64,000 bases of DNA from Pleurostoma richardsiae (lineage: Eukaryota > Ascomycota > Sordariomycetes > Calosphaeriales > Pleurostomataceae), in contig JANBVO010000006.1 in NCBI GenBank assembly GCA_030052745.1, positions 1,025,520 to 1,089,519 on the forward strand, read 5' to 3'. The position numbers were made by a program, and so were the translations under genes. Positions 9,261-21,432 of this stretch are shown here, one piece after another (positions within the stretch are counted from its first letter, which is position 1; each line of letters begins with the position of its first letter). The notes below the pieces were generated by a model that saw only the letters and a program-made list of their open reading frames with translations, was not told the DNA's origin and searched no databases.

Positions 9261-11697
9261 GTTTGGCACATGAAGTTGATATTGACCCGAGTTTATGCAT
9301 TATATGATTATATCTATGGAAGAATATACGGAGGAGCATCAGGAGGAAAACATGTATGGGACTTGGTTCAAGAATACCCCCTGACGATATTGTATGAGGC
9401 GGACCCTTTGAAGCCGCCCGGAGCGGACTTGTTGCATAAAGCATAGAGAGCAAGAAGGGAAGAGCAACGAGCGCGCACTGCGGCAGCATATGTGAGGAGG
9501 AAACGCGATAATGATAGAGTAGACGTGCATGCCTTACATAAGGTGACGAGCCTTCCTGTTGTTCTTACCTTGAATACCTGCATAGATAGATATATAGCAT
9601 CGACATGAATTTTGAACGACAGCAGTTTTCCAATACGGTCTAGGTGTTGTTCACTCCCACTTCACGGTCGTGCTCCGCGATAATACGGGCTCCAACCAAG
9701 TCAGACCCCATTCCCGCTCGGGATATATTGACGGAGCACGAGCACACTTTTGCAGCTTTCCCGTCCGAACGTCTTTGAGCAATCGGAGTGCACTGCAGCA
9801 ACCCCAACCGAGGGGGCACCAGTAACAGCAGGCCGGCACAGGAAGGAGCTCTTGCAGAGTGCAGAATGCAGAGTGCAGAAACGCTAAGGTACACTGCCAC
9901 ACATCTACATAGTAAGCTATTTAGAGGGTCATACGTGTTGGGTTTCGATGGACTCCCATTTGTTTGGTGATATCAAATCCTGCTCAATGTCGCCCAACAG
10001 TCCATCCCACTCGATCGTGCGTGGGCTCTGTGATGTAATTGGGTGCGGGGCGGCTCGAGGACGAGAAAAGAGAGGGGTTTACGTGGACCGAGAGACAGCC
10101 GATCATCTATTAACGGGTTGTCCGGGCAATCCGCGCGGGCTCGAGAGTGACTCCGTTCTGTTCTGTTCACGTTGTCCGTTGTTTCTCGACGACGATATGT
10201 ACGGAGTGCAGGAGAGCAATTGCCAAGGCGCCTTTCTGTGCAGAATGATATTGCTACTGTACCCTCATAGATAGATAGGAGAAGCTGCAGCGTTAGTTAC
10301 ATCGTACGGTTCCTGAGCTAGGAACTTGGCAACGTGGAGACAAGGGAAGCTCCCGATGGCCCAGAGTTGCTTGTGTGCTGAGAATGCGAGAGGATTTATC
10401 GATTTGTCGAGTGAGAGAGAGGGAGGCAGCCCATTTTGCCAAGACTACGTGAGAGAGCTACACGCACAGCCACCCTTGGCGCCGCCGAAGCTCCAGAGAG
10501 CTCTCGCTTCCGGCCATTCACGTTCACCAATCCTTCTGCTTTTGCCGAACAAAGAGCAGCAGCACCCGCCCGGCTATCTCTCAACCCCACACAAGCTCTC
10601 CACCGGGCCTGACTGGCCCTGGCTGGGCTGGCTGGGCAGTGGTGACGTGTAGCCGGCGCACCGGTGAGCCTCGAGGCTTCGCTTTGCTTAGCTCACCTCC
10701 ATCCGCTCCTTTGTCTACACAAACAGTAGTGATATGTGGCATTTTGCATACATCTCTCTTTAGCTTTGTCCGTCGCCAAGCCACCGAGAAGAAGGTCCCT
10801 TGAGACAGTGACATTGAGACATTTCATACTCTGCTGGAGAGCTCGAGTTAGGGAAAAAAGAGACAGCGTAAACGAGGTAAAGTCGCTCGTTATCATCCAT
10901 CCACATGTTCGTCAACTCCTTGGTACACGGCGCAATACCCATCTTACAGGATGGATGTACGGAGTATGAAAGAGTACTGAAACATCGAAACACTGAAACA
11001 GTCCTTGCGCTGCCCCCTCCCGTTCCGGCCGACTGGAGCGTCACAACACAGCAGTCGGGACCCCTTCCGTGGTCAAACCACCCCACTGCCGGTCCGCCTC
11101 TCCCGGGAGAGCCTTTCTTCGCGCAAAATCTCTTTTTATCTCCTGGCCGTTTTATCTGATTCGTGTGCCCGGCATCGTCCTTTTCCGCTTCAGAACGACG
11201 ACGATCTGGCCAAGGCAGCGCTAGCCGGTTGTGGTGCTCATCCTCCTCCTCTGCCTCCTCATCAGTTATGGTTTGTGAGTAACATCGCATGTCGTTGTCG
11301 CCCACGAGACTTTTGCGCCATCTCGTCTTAGCCTCCCTATCTGCCTTACTCCTCCTGCCTTACTCCTGCCACTCCTTCTCTTCGCCTTAGTTATCACTCT
11401 GTTCCGCACACGGTCTTTCCCGCCTGACGCTCTCTTCCTCTCTTCTCTTCTCTTCTCCTCTCCTCCCTTTCCCCATCACTGCCCCCGGCCACTTCACCTG
11501 ACACAGCTTCCTTGCTGGCTGCCTGTCGCACTTCGCGCTCCCATCACTCAGCCCCAGACAAGAGCCTGCCACCACCAGCTGAGCTCTAGCCGAACTGCTG
11601 CGTTCAGAAATCGGGCTTTTCCAGATCTGCGCTAACCATGAGCGTCTGACGCCTCGTACATTCAGCCTTACCAGACTTCCGGCAACAGCTCAGACGT
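9261..11697. other. Intergenic, GH81 to VCX1
   Basis: 2.4 kb with no supported gene on either strand. The last ~350 bp are pyrimidine-rich (strong CT runs at about 11340-11480), free of ATG on the plus strand until 11638, and look like a promoter and 5' leader of the downstream exchanger. Confidence 0.5.
11638..11649 (+). other. Minimal upstream ORF (Met-Ser-Val-stop)
   Basis: ATGAGCGTCTGA starts 60 nt before the exchanger ATG and is the first ATG for ~350 nt upstream. It is in the probable leader; an effect on translation is inference. Confidence 0.35.
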
Positions 11698-13494
11698 ATG
11701 ACTTCCGGCTGGAAACCCGCCGGCCGCACCGGCACCAACGGCACCGCCGGCCACTCCACCGACCCGGACGAGGCCACCCCCTTGATCGTCCGTCCCGATG
11801 ATGCACCACCCGCCGAGCGTCGCCAATTCTGGCGCCAGCTCTTCCTAGACACCACCAACACCCCCGGCACCGACTCCTCAAGTCACCTCGTCAAATGGCC
11901 AGCCCATGTCATGAACATCGTCAAGGCGACGCTGTACAGCAGTATGTCTCATGCACCGTCGCTTATACCCCCTTGCTCTCTGTAACCTCGGCCGTCTCCA
12001 TCATCCCGTAGAATGCTGCGCTGACCTGCTGTCTGTCTCACCTGTCAGGCTACGTCAATATTCTCCTCGTCTTCGTGCCATTGGGCATCGTTGCCGGCGA
12101 GAAGGGGTGGGGCGCGCCTGCCGTCTTCACCCTCAACTTCTTCGCCATCATCCCTTTGGCAGCGATTCTGTCCTTCGCTACAGAGGAGATCTCCTCCAAG
12201 CTCGGCGAGACCCTGGGCGGTCTGCTGAACGCTACCTTCGGTAATGCTGTCGAGCTGATTGTGCGTGTTTACTCTCCTCTGCGGCTTCAAAGTCGGTGCT
12301 TTGTGGTCTAAATTGCTCACTGTTGCACAGGTCAGCATCGTCGCGCTGCGCGAGGGCCAGATCGAGGTCGTCCAGTCCTCCATGCTCGGCTCCATCCTGT
12401 CGAATCTCCTGCTGGTCATGGGCATGTGCTTCTTCCTCGGCGGCATCTTCAACATGCGCGACGAGAACGGCGAGGGGCGCGAGCAGAGCTTCGCGACCAT
12501 CACGGCGCAGACGACCTGCTCGCTGATGACGCTGGCATCTGCTTCGATGATCATTCCTTCTACGGTGGGTATTCTTGGCTGCCTTCGCTGCACTGAGCCA
12601 TGTGTGCCGGGCATGGACCATCGCTGACGCCCTCTGAAGCTGTATAATGCACTCGACAAGTCCTCCAGCGAAGACAAGGACGAGACTATCCTCATTCTCT
12701 CCCACGGGACGGCCATTATCCTGCTCATTCTCTACATCATGTACCTCTACTTCCAGCTCCGGACGCATAAGAACCTGTTCAACCCGGATCTGGAGATCGC
12801 CGCGCAGGAGGCGGCAGCCCCGGAGCACGAGCACGAATCCATGAGCGCCTGGTCCGCCGCCGCCGTGCTGATCGCCGTAACGGTGGTCATTTCCGTCTGC
12901 GCCGACTACCTCGTCTCCAGCATCGACGACATCGTCGCGACGGGCAAGATCAGCAAGAACTTCATCGGCCTCATCCTGATCCCCATCGTGGGCAACGCTG
13001 CGGAGCACGTCACGGCCTGCGTCGTGGCCGTCAGGGACAAGATGGATCTGGCGATGGGCGTGGCGGTCGGTTCGAGCATCCAGATCGCTCTGCTCGTCAC
13101 GCCGTTCCTTGTCATTCTGGGCTGGGCCGTACTGGATCAGCCAATGACGCTCCAGTTCAATACCTGTGAGTAACGTATCCGTGTAGACGGGGAAACGGGA
13201 ATGCTGACGGGAGGAATTCGCAGTCGAGACCATTGTCTTTGCTCTTTCTGTCCTGGTGGTTACATACACCGTCCAGGACGGCAAGTCAAACTACCTCGAA
13301 GGAGCCATGGTGAGTCTTGACCCCCCCCCCCCCCCAAATTCGCCTGGCATTCTGAGCCGCACAACTCGAGGCTAACGCTCTTGTAGTTGATGGGTCTCTA
13401 CCTCATCATTGCGATCGCTTTCTACGCCAGCCCCAGCGGCGCGATGGACGATGCGATCGACAGCGTGTTCGCGCTGTTCCGCGGATCGAACTAA
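11698..13494 (+). CDS. VCX1: Vacuolar Ca2+/H+ exchanger (CaCA family)
   Basis: Six exons: 11698-11941, 12049-12260, 12331-12564, 12640-13165, 13224-13309, 13387-13494; 469 residues. All junctions are GT-AG and keep phase. The two inverted exchanger repeats are clear: GNAVELIVSIVALREGQIEVV with a QSSMLGSILSNLL segment, and GNAAEHVTACVVAVRDK with GSSIQIALLV. Between them lies a Glu/His-containing loop (HEHE), and the N-terminal tail is hydrophilic, as in fungal VCX1 proteins. The family moves Ca2+ into the vacuole using the proton gradient. The 77-nt fifth intron carries a 15-base C run just after its 5' splice site. A three-codon uORF precedes the gene. Confidence 0.93.
13321..13335 (+). repeat. 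C15 homopolymer inside VCX1 intron 5
   Basis: Fifteen consecutive C residues begin 11 nt after the donor GT of the intron. The length may be polymorphic or affected by sequencing error. Confidence 0.7.
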
Positions 13495-14026
13495 GGAGCG
13501 CCGAGGCTCCGACAGGCGTAGGGAACGCCATCATACGTTCTGCAACCGGAGACCCTCTCGGGCTCCTGTCTCCTTTGTATATCAACCGTTCCAGTATGGG
13601 ATCACCGAGAACGATAGGCGGGGGGCTTGAGGACAGTTTGGGACATGACTGCTGGGCCGCTGGGGGTCGAGGACGTGTTTATGGATTCACGTGTATTATT
13701 ACTGCTGGCTGGTTCTATCAATGCATTTCGATAGTTTCTAGGCGCCAGGTAGAGACGCAAAAGGGAAACGGGGGTTTCTTTCTCATGAAGAAACAAAAAT
13801 GCTTTGATTTTTGGCACTGCTCCGGTTCGAATGCATTGCGCCGTGCTGTCTGTCTATGCTCTATAGATGTGCTGTTCTGGGGTGTAGACCTCCCCCCCTT
13901 TCCTGGTAGATACTCGTCAGATGAACCCTCGTCTTCTCAAAGCCGTTACTGCTTCTAGTCCAAAATGTAGCATTCCCATCAGAGGCAAGACGATTGTCGC
14001 GGCAGCTGATGTACGGTATTCATCAT
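13495..14026. other. Intergenic between convergent VCX1 and UTP14
   Basis: 532 bp holding the two 3' ends. No gene or structured RNA recognised. Confidence 0.5.
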
Positions 14027-16904
14027 CTACAAGACTGGCTTCAGCATCGGCGCGATGACGCCCTGCTTGACGATGACCCGCGGCTTGGTCGCGTCCTGGA
14101 ACGACTCCTTGGTCATCCACTCCGGCCCCAGTGGCAGGCGCAGCGACCGCTCGTACTGCTCCCGGGACTCGAAGGGGTGCGGCAGCTGCGTGGCGAGGTA
14201 CTTGTCATTCTGGGAAACATGTCAGTCAGGACTGCTCCGTCGGGCGGGGGGGATTTGAACAACTGACCTTCTTCACCTTCTTCTCCGTGATGACCACCCT
14301 CTCCAGCTTGGCGTCCTTGCGGTCCGCCTTCCGCACGCCCTGTTTCTTGGTGAGAAACCGCCCCTGGTGCCGCCTCCTGTCCCGCTCCGACACGCCCTCG
14401 CCCACCCAGCTGCCCCACCCCGGCAGCGTGTTGTCCACGACCTTCTCGTCGTCCTCGGACGCCGCGGCCGCCTTCTCGGCCTCGAACTCGCCCACCACGT
14501 CCTCGCCCGCGAAGGCGCGCGCCACGAGCTCGTGGTCGCGCAGCGCGAGGGGGAGGTGCAGGTCCGCCTCGGAGTCCGAGCCGGAGGCTTCGGAGGCGGG
14601 CTGCTGCTGGTCGCCGCCGGCAGCGGCAGCAGCAGCGGCGGCACGTCTGGCCTTGGGCTGGTTCTTGGATTTGGAAGACTTGGCCGGCTTGGCGATGAGG
14701 ATGGCGCTGTTCAGGTCGAGCTCGGCCGCGGCGGACGCACTGGCGTGCTTCTTGTCCTTGCGGCGCTCGGAGGTGCCAGCGCGAGACCACGCGCCTGCCG
14801 AGCCGGAAGCGGAGGGCTGAGTGTCGACAGTTGGAGCCGAGAGGGACAGACTCGAGGCCGAAGATGCCTTGACGAACTTGCTGTTCTGGGCCCTGCCCTC
14901 CGACGGGCCATCAGCGGCCTTCTGCAGGTCTTCGGAGCGCGTCTGCGACTTCGCCTTTGGCACTCCGTACGTCCGCCGCCCGACCTCGGCGATTTCCGCG
15001 TCTTCGTCCTCCTCTTCAGCATCGGAAAGGAGCTCGCGCCGCATCTGCGCCACCAGCTCGTCGTTCTCCCTCTTGCGCGCCTCCTCGGCCCGCTGCATGA
15101 ACTTCATCCCCATGAGGCCTGACTGCCGCGGGCCATCGTCGTCCCCCTCCAGCTCGTCCAGCTTCCTCAGCAGGCGGTCGCGGTCGTCCTCCTCCTCCTC
15201 GTCAAAACCATCGGCCCCTTCGTCGTCGTCATTATCATCGTCCTCATCCCCCGAGCCGGCGTTCTTGCCCTCGACGCGGCGCCGGAGCTCCTCGTCCCGC
15301 CGCGCCATGTCCGTCAGCCCGCCGCGGAAGTCGTCGTCCCACGCCGCGCGCCCGACCTTGGCCGCGCGCCTGGCCCACTTGCTCTCGCGGTGGCGCGCGC
15401 CCACGCGCTCCATGGCCCGCTGCCGGTGCAGCGCCTCGCGTTCCTCCTCTGAGTCCGGTCCGCCGCCCTCCGCCGCCATAGCCTCCTCGGCCGCCTGCTC
15501 GTCGCGCAGCTGCTCCTTGCGGTGCACGCGGCGGTACGTCTTGCTCTTGATCTTCTTAATGCGCTTGGCGCGCGCCTGCTCGCGAGACTGCAGCTCGCGG
15601 TCGCGGCGCCGCTGCGCCCAGAGCTCCTGCAGCTCGGCGCGGGAGATGCTCGGCGCGGCACCCGCGGCGGCGGCGGCGGCCTCCCGCTCCGCCTGCTCCT
15701 CCTTCTCGCGGGAGCTGGGGCCCAGGCCGCTCTCCTCCATGATGGACATGATGGTCTGCTCGAGCTCGGAGGCGGCGGTCTTGCGGGTCAGCGGGAGGAG
15801 CTCCCCGTTGTCGAGGCCGGCGTTGGGGAGCGTGTTGGCCAGCGGGAAGATGAGGTGGTCGGCCCGGCGGTTGTGCTTGACGGTCTCGGTCCAGCGGTTG
15901 AGCGTCTCGCTGGTCTTCTCGTAGGCGGCGGCCCGGAGCAGGCGGTCCTGCTGCCGCTTCGCCAGGGGCACCTCGAGCTTCTTGGTGGAGCCGGACTTTG
16001 TGGCCTTCTCCTCCTTGTTCAGCAGCTTCAGTGACTTCTTCATGTGCGGGTCCTTAACGCCGAAGAGGCCCAGGTCCTTCAGGCTGATCTTGGATTTGGA
16101 CTGCGCGGTGCCGTCTGCCGCACCGGAATCGTCGTCTTCGGCACCAGCGTAGCCTTTGATGAGGCTCTGCAGGGCTCCCAGCTTAGAAGGGTCTTCCTCG
16201 TCCTCGTCCTCGTCCTCGTCGGGGGATTCCGAGGCGGACTCCTCCTCCTCCTCTGAACCTGAGCCGGATTCGTCGTCGGCAGCAGAGCTCTCGTCGTCGG
16301 AATACTGGTCGAGCGCCGTTGCCAAATCGATCGCATCAGAGCCAAGACTGTCATTATCATCATCGTCACCTTCTGATTCGTCGTCATCTTCGGAAAGATC
16401 GCCCTTCTCACGTCTGTCGCCCTTTGAGGAGCTCCCCCGGAAGGTGAAGCCCTCAAACCGCTCCTCGTCTTCCTCGTCGAACGCCTCGTCGCTGTCGATT
16501 TCGGAATCATCGTCCTCATCTACTCCTACTCGCCACTCATGTCCCTCGCTATCGCTGGCAACATCGTCATCCGAGCCGGCACCCTCGTCATCATCATCGA
16601 AGGCGGCTCGCTGCTTCTTGCGGGGCGCGGCATCAGAATCCGAACCGTCGTCGCCATCTTCGTCCTCGTCCTCGTCCCGGCGGTGCTTCCTATGTCCACT
16701 CGCCGGTTCCGGGTCCAGATCTCGGTCTCGTCCGTGAGCGAGCACCCTGCGGTCGGGCTTCACCTGCTTTGCCGCGATAGCGAAGGCGTCGAGGGCAGTG
16801 GCGCGGGACCGTGCCGTGGTCTTCTTGTTCGGTTTTTTTTGGGACTGCGCGGTCGGCTGCGCCCTGCCGCCGGACTGGCGCCCGCTGGACTGGCGTCGAG
16901 GCAT
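14027..16904 (-). CDS. UTP14: U3 snoRNP / SSU processome protein Utp14
   Basis: Two exons read on the minus strand: 16904-14268 and 14209-14027; 939 residues. The 58-nt intron joins KKVKK to NDKYLATQLPHPFES. The C-terminus is diagnostic: PHPFESREQYERSLRLPLGPEW, then a segment reading ...DATKPRVIVKQG. Upstream are the family blocks ERVGARHRESKWARRAAK and LPGWGSWVGEGVS. The N-terminal third is very acidic (Asp/Glu/Ser runs, about residues 80-260) after a basic start. Utp14 acts in the nucleolus in 18S rRNA processing and activates the helicase Dhr1. The gene is divergent from mL41, 417 bp away, which may co-regulate cytosolic and mitochondrial ribosome production (inference). GC-rich coding gives long spurious frames on the opposite strand. 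Confidence 0.94.
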
Positions 16905-17321
16905 CGTTGCGGTGGGTGGTCGATATTCTTCGAGCCTGCCTCACAAAGGGTCCGGCGGTGTGAATTGCTGCAGCTGCACCAAATGTTTCCCGCCGAAACT
17001 TTTTTTTTCCTCTGCTGCGTGCTCTGGTGGGCTGGCGGCAGAAAGCGGGACATGTGGGGCGGACCCCTGCTGCCGGGGCGCTGTCAGTGGAGAAGGTCTT
17101 TGAGCCGCCTCGACTTCATCAGCCGAAAATTCTCGGCTTCCCGGTGCTCGACGGAACTGCAACTTGACGACTTCGTGACATCCATTGCACCCCAAGTCGG
17201 TGGCCGGGCGAACCCATCGGCCAGGGGACATCCTGAAGATCACACATCAAACCCCCAAAGCCGCCACATCGTCCTCACAGTCTCTTCCCAAACGCGGCTC
17301 CTGCCGCCCTAAACCGACACC
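16905..17321. promoter_or_regulatory. Divergent promoter region, UTP14 and MRPL27
   Basis: A 417-bp gap between two start codons facing away from each other. It contains a T9 run near 16999-17007. No element can be named with confidence. Confidence 0.5.
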
Positions 17322-17714
17322 ATGAGGCCGACCGACATCCTCTCGCGGGCGTACCGCAAGCTGCGGCTGACGACTAAGGACATCAACAAGGGGTACTACA
17401 AGGGCACCAGGACGGGATCGATGGGCCGGCACACAAAGTACGGAGGCTACGTGATAGAATGGCACAAGGTCCGGACATACGTCGTGCCACCAGGGCTGGA
17501 CACGTTCAAGGTGGGTGGTGGATGTCTTCGACGGCTGTCTAGCTAAACATAGCACTCTCTATCTGATGCTGACCTTTCTCGCACATAGCTCACGCCGTTT
17601 GTCACGAAGAACATGGCTCCGACGTGGGGAGCCGGTCGCTACGAGGCAAAGGAGGGGCCGAGGAGTCCGGAGCTGTACCTGCGGCGGTGGAAGCAGGAGA
17701 ACGGTCTTGATTGA
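17322..17714 (+). CDS. MRPL27: Mitochondrial large-subunit ribosomal protein mL41 (MRPL27/YmL27)
   Basis: Two exons, 17322-17510 and 17589-17714; 104 residues. The sequence reads [40 protein letters not shown], then [18 protein letters not shown] across the splice, and ends in the [19 protein letters not shown] block. This is the fungal MRPL27 pattern, and the length is normal for the family. The basic N-terminus fits mitochondrial import. The 78-nt intron is in phase 0. Confidence 0.92.
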
Positions 17715-19176
17715 GGGGCGTGATCTGAATAGGACAGGAAGATTCCGGTTGGAAGGTGGAAATGTCGCTGCGGAAGTCAAGACCTGAAGTGGGGAGCATA
17801 GGGCTGCTCCGAGGTTGCAGCAGCTGGCTGTGAAGCGAGGATTTGTGCTTCAGCAAATCTGTCGCGATGTATAACATGTATACCTGTGTATAACTCACGA
17901 ATCTTGTTGCAATCTGTCAAGTGTTGTTTGTCAGTCATCTTCGAGACACTGTTCCTCACGTGCATCTGCACGCAGTGCCCTTGCTCCTACCGCGTCTCCT
18001 TACCGGTTGGGTATCTCCTCGAAGATCGACGGCACACGGAGACGAACTTTCGGGTTGAATTGTGTATTTTGGGGGTTTGGGGCAGCATCCGCGTTGCAAC
18101 GGGACTGCCGCCCGTGAGCGGGACGCATGCTGATCGCGATGAGGAGGACTGCGATTAGACAAGGTCACACTGCGCTGGAACAGAGGTGGCGTAGTTAGTT
18201 CGATTACGAGGTGGGTGGAATACTCTAGATGCAGTGAAGAGATGGACAGGATGACAAGAGAACGTTGAAGTGCTTGCTTACTTGCTCGAGGATCTTGAAA
18301 GAGGCCAACTCGCTGGCTATGGGAGCCGACATCACAATCCCGAAGGCTGGATAACTTGGCGCGGAGACATATATACCAAAATTAGTCCTCTAGTGAGTGT
18401 CTGTGGTGGCGGGTGCCGAACACACTTCAGGTCAAACCCGGACACGTGGTGGAACGGTATGGGATGTGAACGTGGCCGATCGGAGGACAACAATAACAGA
18501 CAAGACGCGAGTTCAACTCCTGCACCGGAGAAAAACTACCTGACGCAGGCAAGTTTTTCGGCGCCGACCTCCCCTCGGATAGGTGAGACGTGCGAACTTT
18601 TTGCACTTTTCTCTCCTATGTCTTGGACCTTTTTACCTTTCCCCCTCCTCTGTTTCTTCGCATCCGGCCCTGATTTAGCCTCCTCTTGCAAATTAGTGGT
18701 GGCCCGTCGCCAGCTCTTAGGTGGAGATGCTGTGTAGATAATATTCTAGGCCGGTGAAGTTACTTAGCGGTTCTCTGCCCTGAGAAACGCGTGTTGTACG
18801 CTGTCCCCTGAGTATCGAATTTTGTCAAGAATAGAAAGCAGAGTAGTGCGAGAGAGGGTCCCATAGCGTACGCGGTCACAAGTCGGGATCTGTCGCGGAA
18901 CCGGGCACACATCACAGACATTTCAAGTCAGGATCGTGTGAGAAGTGTGATGGGTGCGGGCTGTATACAAGAGACGGGCCATGAACGCCTGACCGTGTTG
19001 TATTATTGATATCTTTGCAGTCTATTCATCTCCTCATCGCATCTATATTACTCTATCCTTCCAGTTATCGAAGCGTTCTAATCTGTATCTGAGCCGAGGA
19101 AAGTAAAGTGAAGGAAATACGACGCATCCGGACGCGCCTAAATTCAGACATCAATTGTCTCCGCTTCATATCTCAC
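17715..19176. other. Intergenic, MRPL27 to MFS transporter
   Basis: 1.46 kb between convergent genes. A frame at 18270-18737 starts only with GTG and has no family features. A tRNA-like box pair near 18473-18520 fails to fold. Nothing else is supported. Confidence 0.5.
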
Positions 19177-20999
19177 TTACACAGCAAGAGACTTCACTCC
19201 TGCTGTGGAAACCAGGAGAAGCGCAAGCAAAAACACCCCTGAAGCCACCAAGTAGGGCAGCCCAAGCCAGAACTCGCTGAGCATCATGCCCCACTTGAAT
19301 GTGGCCGCCAGCAGCGGCCCGCCGACGACGATGCCTGCGTAGGTCATGACCGAGATTGCCGTGTAGATGATGCCCAGGTGGCGCTGGTCGATCATAGCCG
19401 TCACGAAGCTGCGCGCCGTCACGGTGAAGGCGAGGCCAAGGGCGAACACGGCCAGCCCGAGAATCAGAAGTGCCGGCGTCGCGCCGATGAAGATGGTGAA
19501 GGAGCCAAGGACGAGACAGACGCCGCTCACTTGGGTCAGGAGCTTGTCCTTGGTGGCGGCGTCGAGGTTTAGCCGGCGGGAGAGAAGGGTGGACAAGGCT
19601 GGAAAGAGAACGAGCACCACGACCAGATTGACGGCTGCCTGGAGGGAGAGAAGGAAGGAAGCCTATGATACAGTTAGATCCATAGCTCACAAACCATGCT
19701 GTGGGAGAGAAGGGGCTGACCCTCGCGTATGACCAATGGAACCTCTTCGAAGCATATTGGAGGAGGAACTCGGTGGTTTGCCTTCCAAGGAGTATAAGGA
19801 AGAAGGTAAAGATGATAGAGACGACACCAATGCTATGTGTCATCCAGAGTATTCCCTCGCTAACTCTGCCCACTGGCTCCCTGTGCTGGTGGCTAAGAAC
19901 TGGCTCGTAGTCCTCTTCCTCGTCAGGGGTAAGCAGGCGAGACCTTTCGCCCACTTCATTGGGCTTCTGTTCTGCTGATTCTGGTATGAATGTCTCCGGA
20001 ATAAGCAATACCGTCAAAATAATCCCGACAACCATGGTCCCTGAGGCAGTCCACATGGGATACCATGCGTTGATTGACATTAAGGCAGCACCAAGGGGAG
20101 CGGCCACCAGGTCAGAGATGAGCCTTGCGGCCTGGATCCATAAGAATGCCGTGAGTCTGTTCACTTGGTCAATAACACCATAACTTCCTAATAGATCCGG
20201 ATCTGAGGAAGTTACCTCTTGTCCTCCGGGCAGACATCGGCGATCATCGCGCTGCGAACAGATTCAAACGTCGTGGCACCTCCTCCTACAATTTGCCAGA
20301 GGCCGGATAACCAAATAGCGCGTGTAGGGAATATATCAGAAAACCACACTATGGTTGTCGCAAAGATGATCAGCCGGCGTTTCTTATGCCAAGACGCCAA
20401 CGGGAGAATGAACCATTCAAGGTGAAGGACAGACTGCCGGTAGCGAGGACTTACAAACGACCCTCACCCAGCAATCACTCAGAAACAGCCCAATGAGGGC
20501 AAGGACTATGACCTTCTTGCGTCCTACCCGGTCGGCAAGTATGCCATAAGGAATAGCAAACACTATTCCTAAGGGGCAGTCAGTTCAGGAGGCAAGGATG
20601 AAGGAAGTAGACGGCATTCGAGAAGAGCATACCGGGGATCGTGTCCAGTGCATTCTTCCAGCCGATTATCAGAGCAAGCTCGCTCTGGATCGGTTCAAAC
20701 TTGCATCTCTCCGCGCCAAATCCAATGACTGCTTCTGAGGACCCAGAGCGAGATCTTGAAGAGCCGTAGTACTTATTACAGACGGTCTGCTCTGTGATGG
20801 CGGTCTGGGCAGCGACAGTGTTTTGGTTGCCTATCTCCACGATTGTCATGATCAAGCATGAAGCAACCACAATGAAGAGAGCGTTGTGGACCTTGGAGCC
20901 CCATGCAGAGACGAAGGCATCTATGTTGCGATCTTCGCTTGCAACCTCATCGCGGTCCTCTGATAGACGACGCGTCGCATCCTCGCCGCTGACACTCAT
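19177..20999 (-). CDS. Major facilitator superfamily transporter
   Basis: Five exons on the minus strand: 20999-20633, 20568-20455, 20348-20216, 20156-19721, 19662-19177; 511 residues. The first ATG of the frame is at 20999; upstream codons are non-ATG. The sequence has about 12 membrane segments, split by a hydrophilic loop with an acidic run (PDEEEDYEP). The MFS loop 2-3 motif A is visible as GILADRVGRKK, and WLSGLWQIVGGGATT matches a conserved segment of fungal MFS proteins. Substrate is unknown. It is divergent from an ABCC transporter across 433 bp, so the two may be co-regulated exporters. The 106-nt second intron is needed to remove an in-frame TGA; the resulting join WVRVV-LWFSD restores a membrane helix. 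Confidence 0.86.
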
Positions 21000-21432
21000 G
21001 TTTGGCAATGTCGCCCCTCAACTGCGGTATCGCCAGGAAGTCGAGTAGTTGAATGAATAGAAACTGAGACTACATCGCGCATGCGCAATATCTTCGAGAT
21101 TGCGAAAGGTCTAAATATTTCTGAGGTCCGCATAAATTCATCGGCGGCCGATGATGCAAGGAGGTCGAAGGATTCCAGCGGCTCCATTCCGGCCGGAACA
21201 GGCTGCAATGTTACTTAGACGACCTTCCTCTTTCAGAACATGCGTAAGATGCCAACGCAATTCGCCCACGGCATCGTCGTCGTCAACGACGACGCAACAA
21301 AAATCGGGCATTTTGTCAAGTTTTGGGAGAAAAAGTACTCCGTACATAGGTAGGCGTGTCTATGGACCCGACGCAGTAAACGCCTGGGTCTTACCTACGG
21401 TGTCTCGAACACGGGGACGTCGAGCAGCAACT
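21000..21432. promoter_or_regulatory. Divergent transporter promoter with clustered palindromes
   Basis: The 433 bp between the MFS and ABCC starts hold five inverted repeats. A 17-bp palindrome at 21138-21154 (8-bp arms, 1-bp spacer) contains CGG-N3-CCG, the spacing style of Zn2Cys6 factors. A 12-bp palindrome TTCCGGCCGGAA is at 21187-21198. A 20-bp repeat with 9-bp arms is at 21275-21294. GCGCATGCGC is at 21077-21086, and CGCAAT/ATTGCG arms with a 9-bp spacer are at 21084-21104. Binding is inferred. Confidence 0.45.

Noticed and set aside
8355-9269. 304-codon frame antisense to the GH81 catalytic exon
   Set aside because: Opposite-strand shadow with Arg/Val/Ala-rich random composition.
12232-13284. 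350-codon frame antisense to VCX1
   Set aside because: A shadow frame; it crosses VCX1 introns and has no family features.
14821-15924. 367-codon Ser-rich frame antisense to UTP14
   Set aside because: The Ser and Arg runs are the reverse complement of the acidic UTP14 codons.
18473-18520. A-box and B-box-like pair suggesting a tRNA
   Set aside because: Spacing is plausible, but the acceptor, D and T stems all fail to pair.
18270-18737. 155-codon plus-strand open frame
   Set aside because: It begins with GTG, not ATG, and shows no domain or family resemblance.
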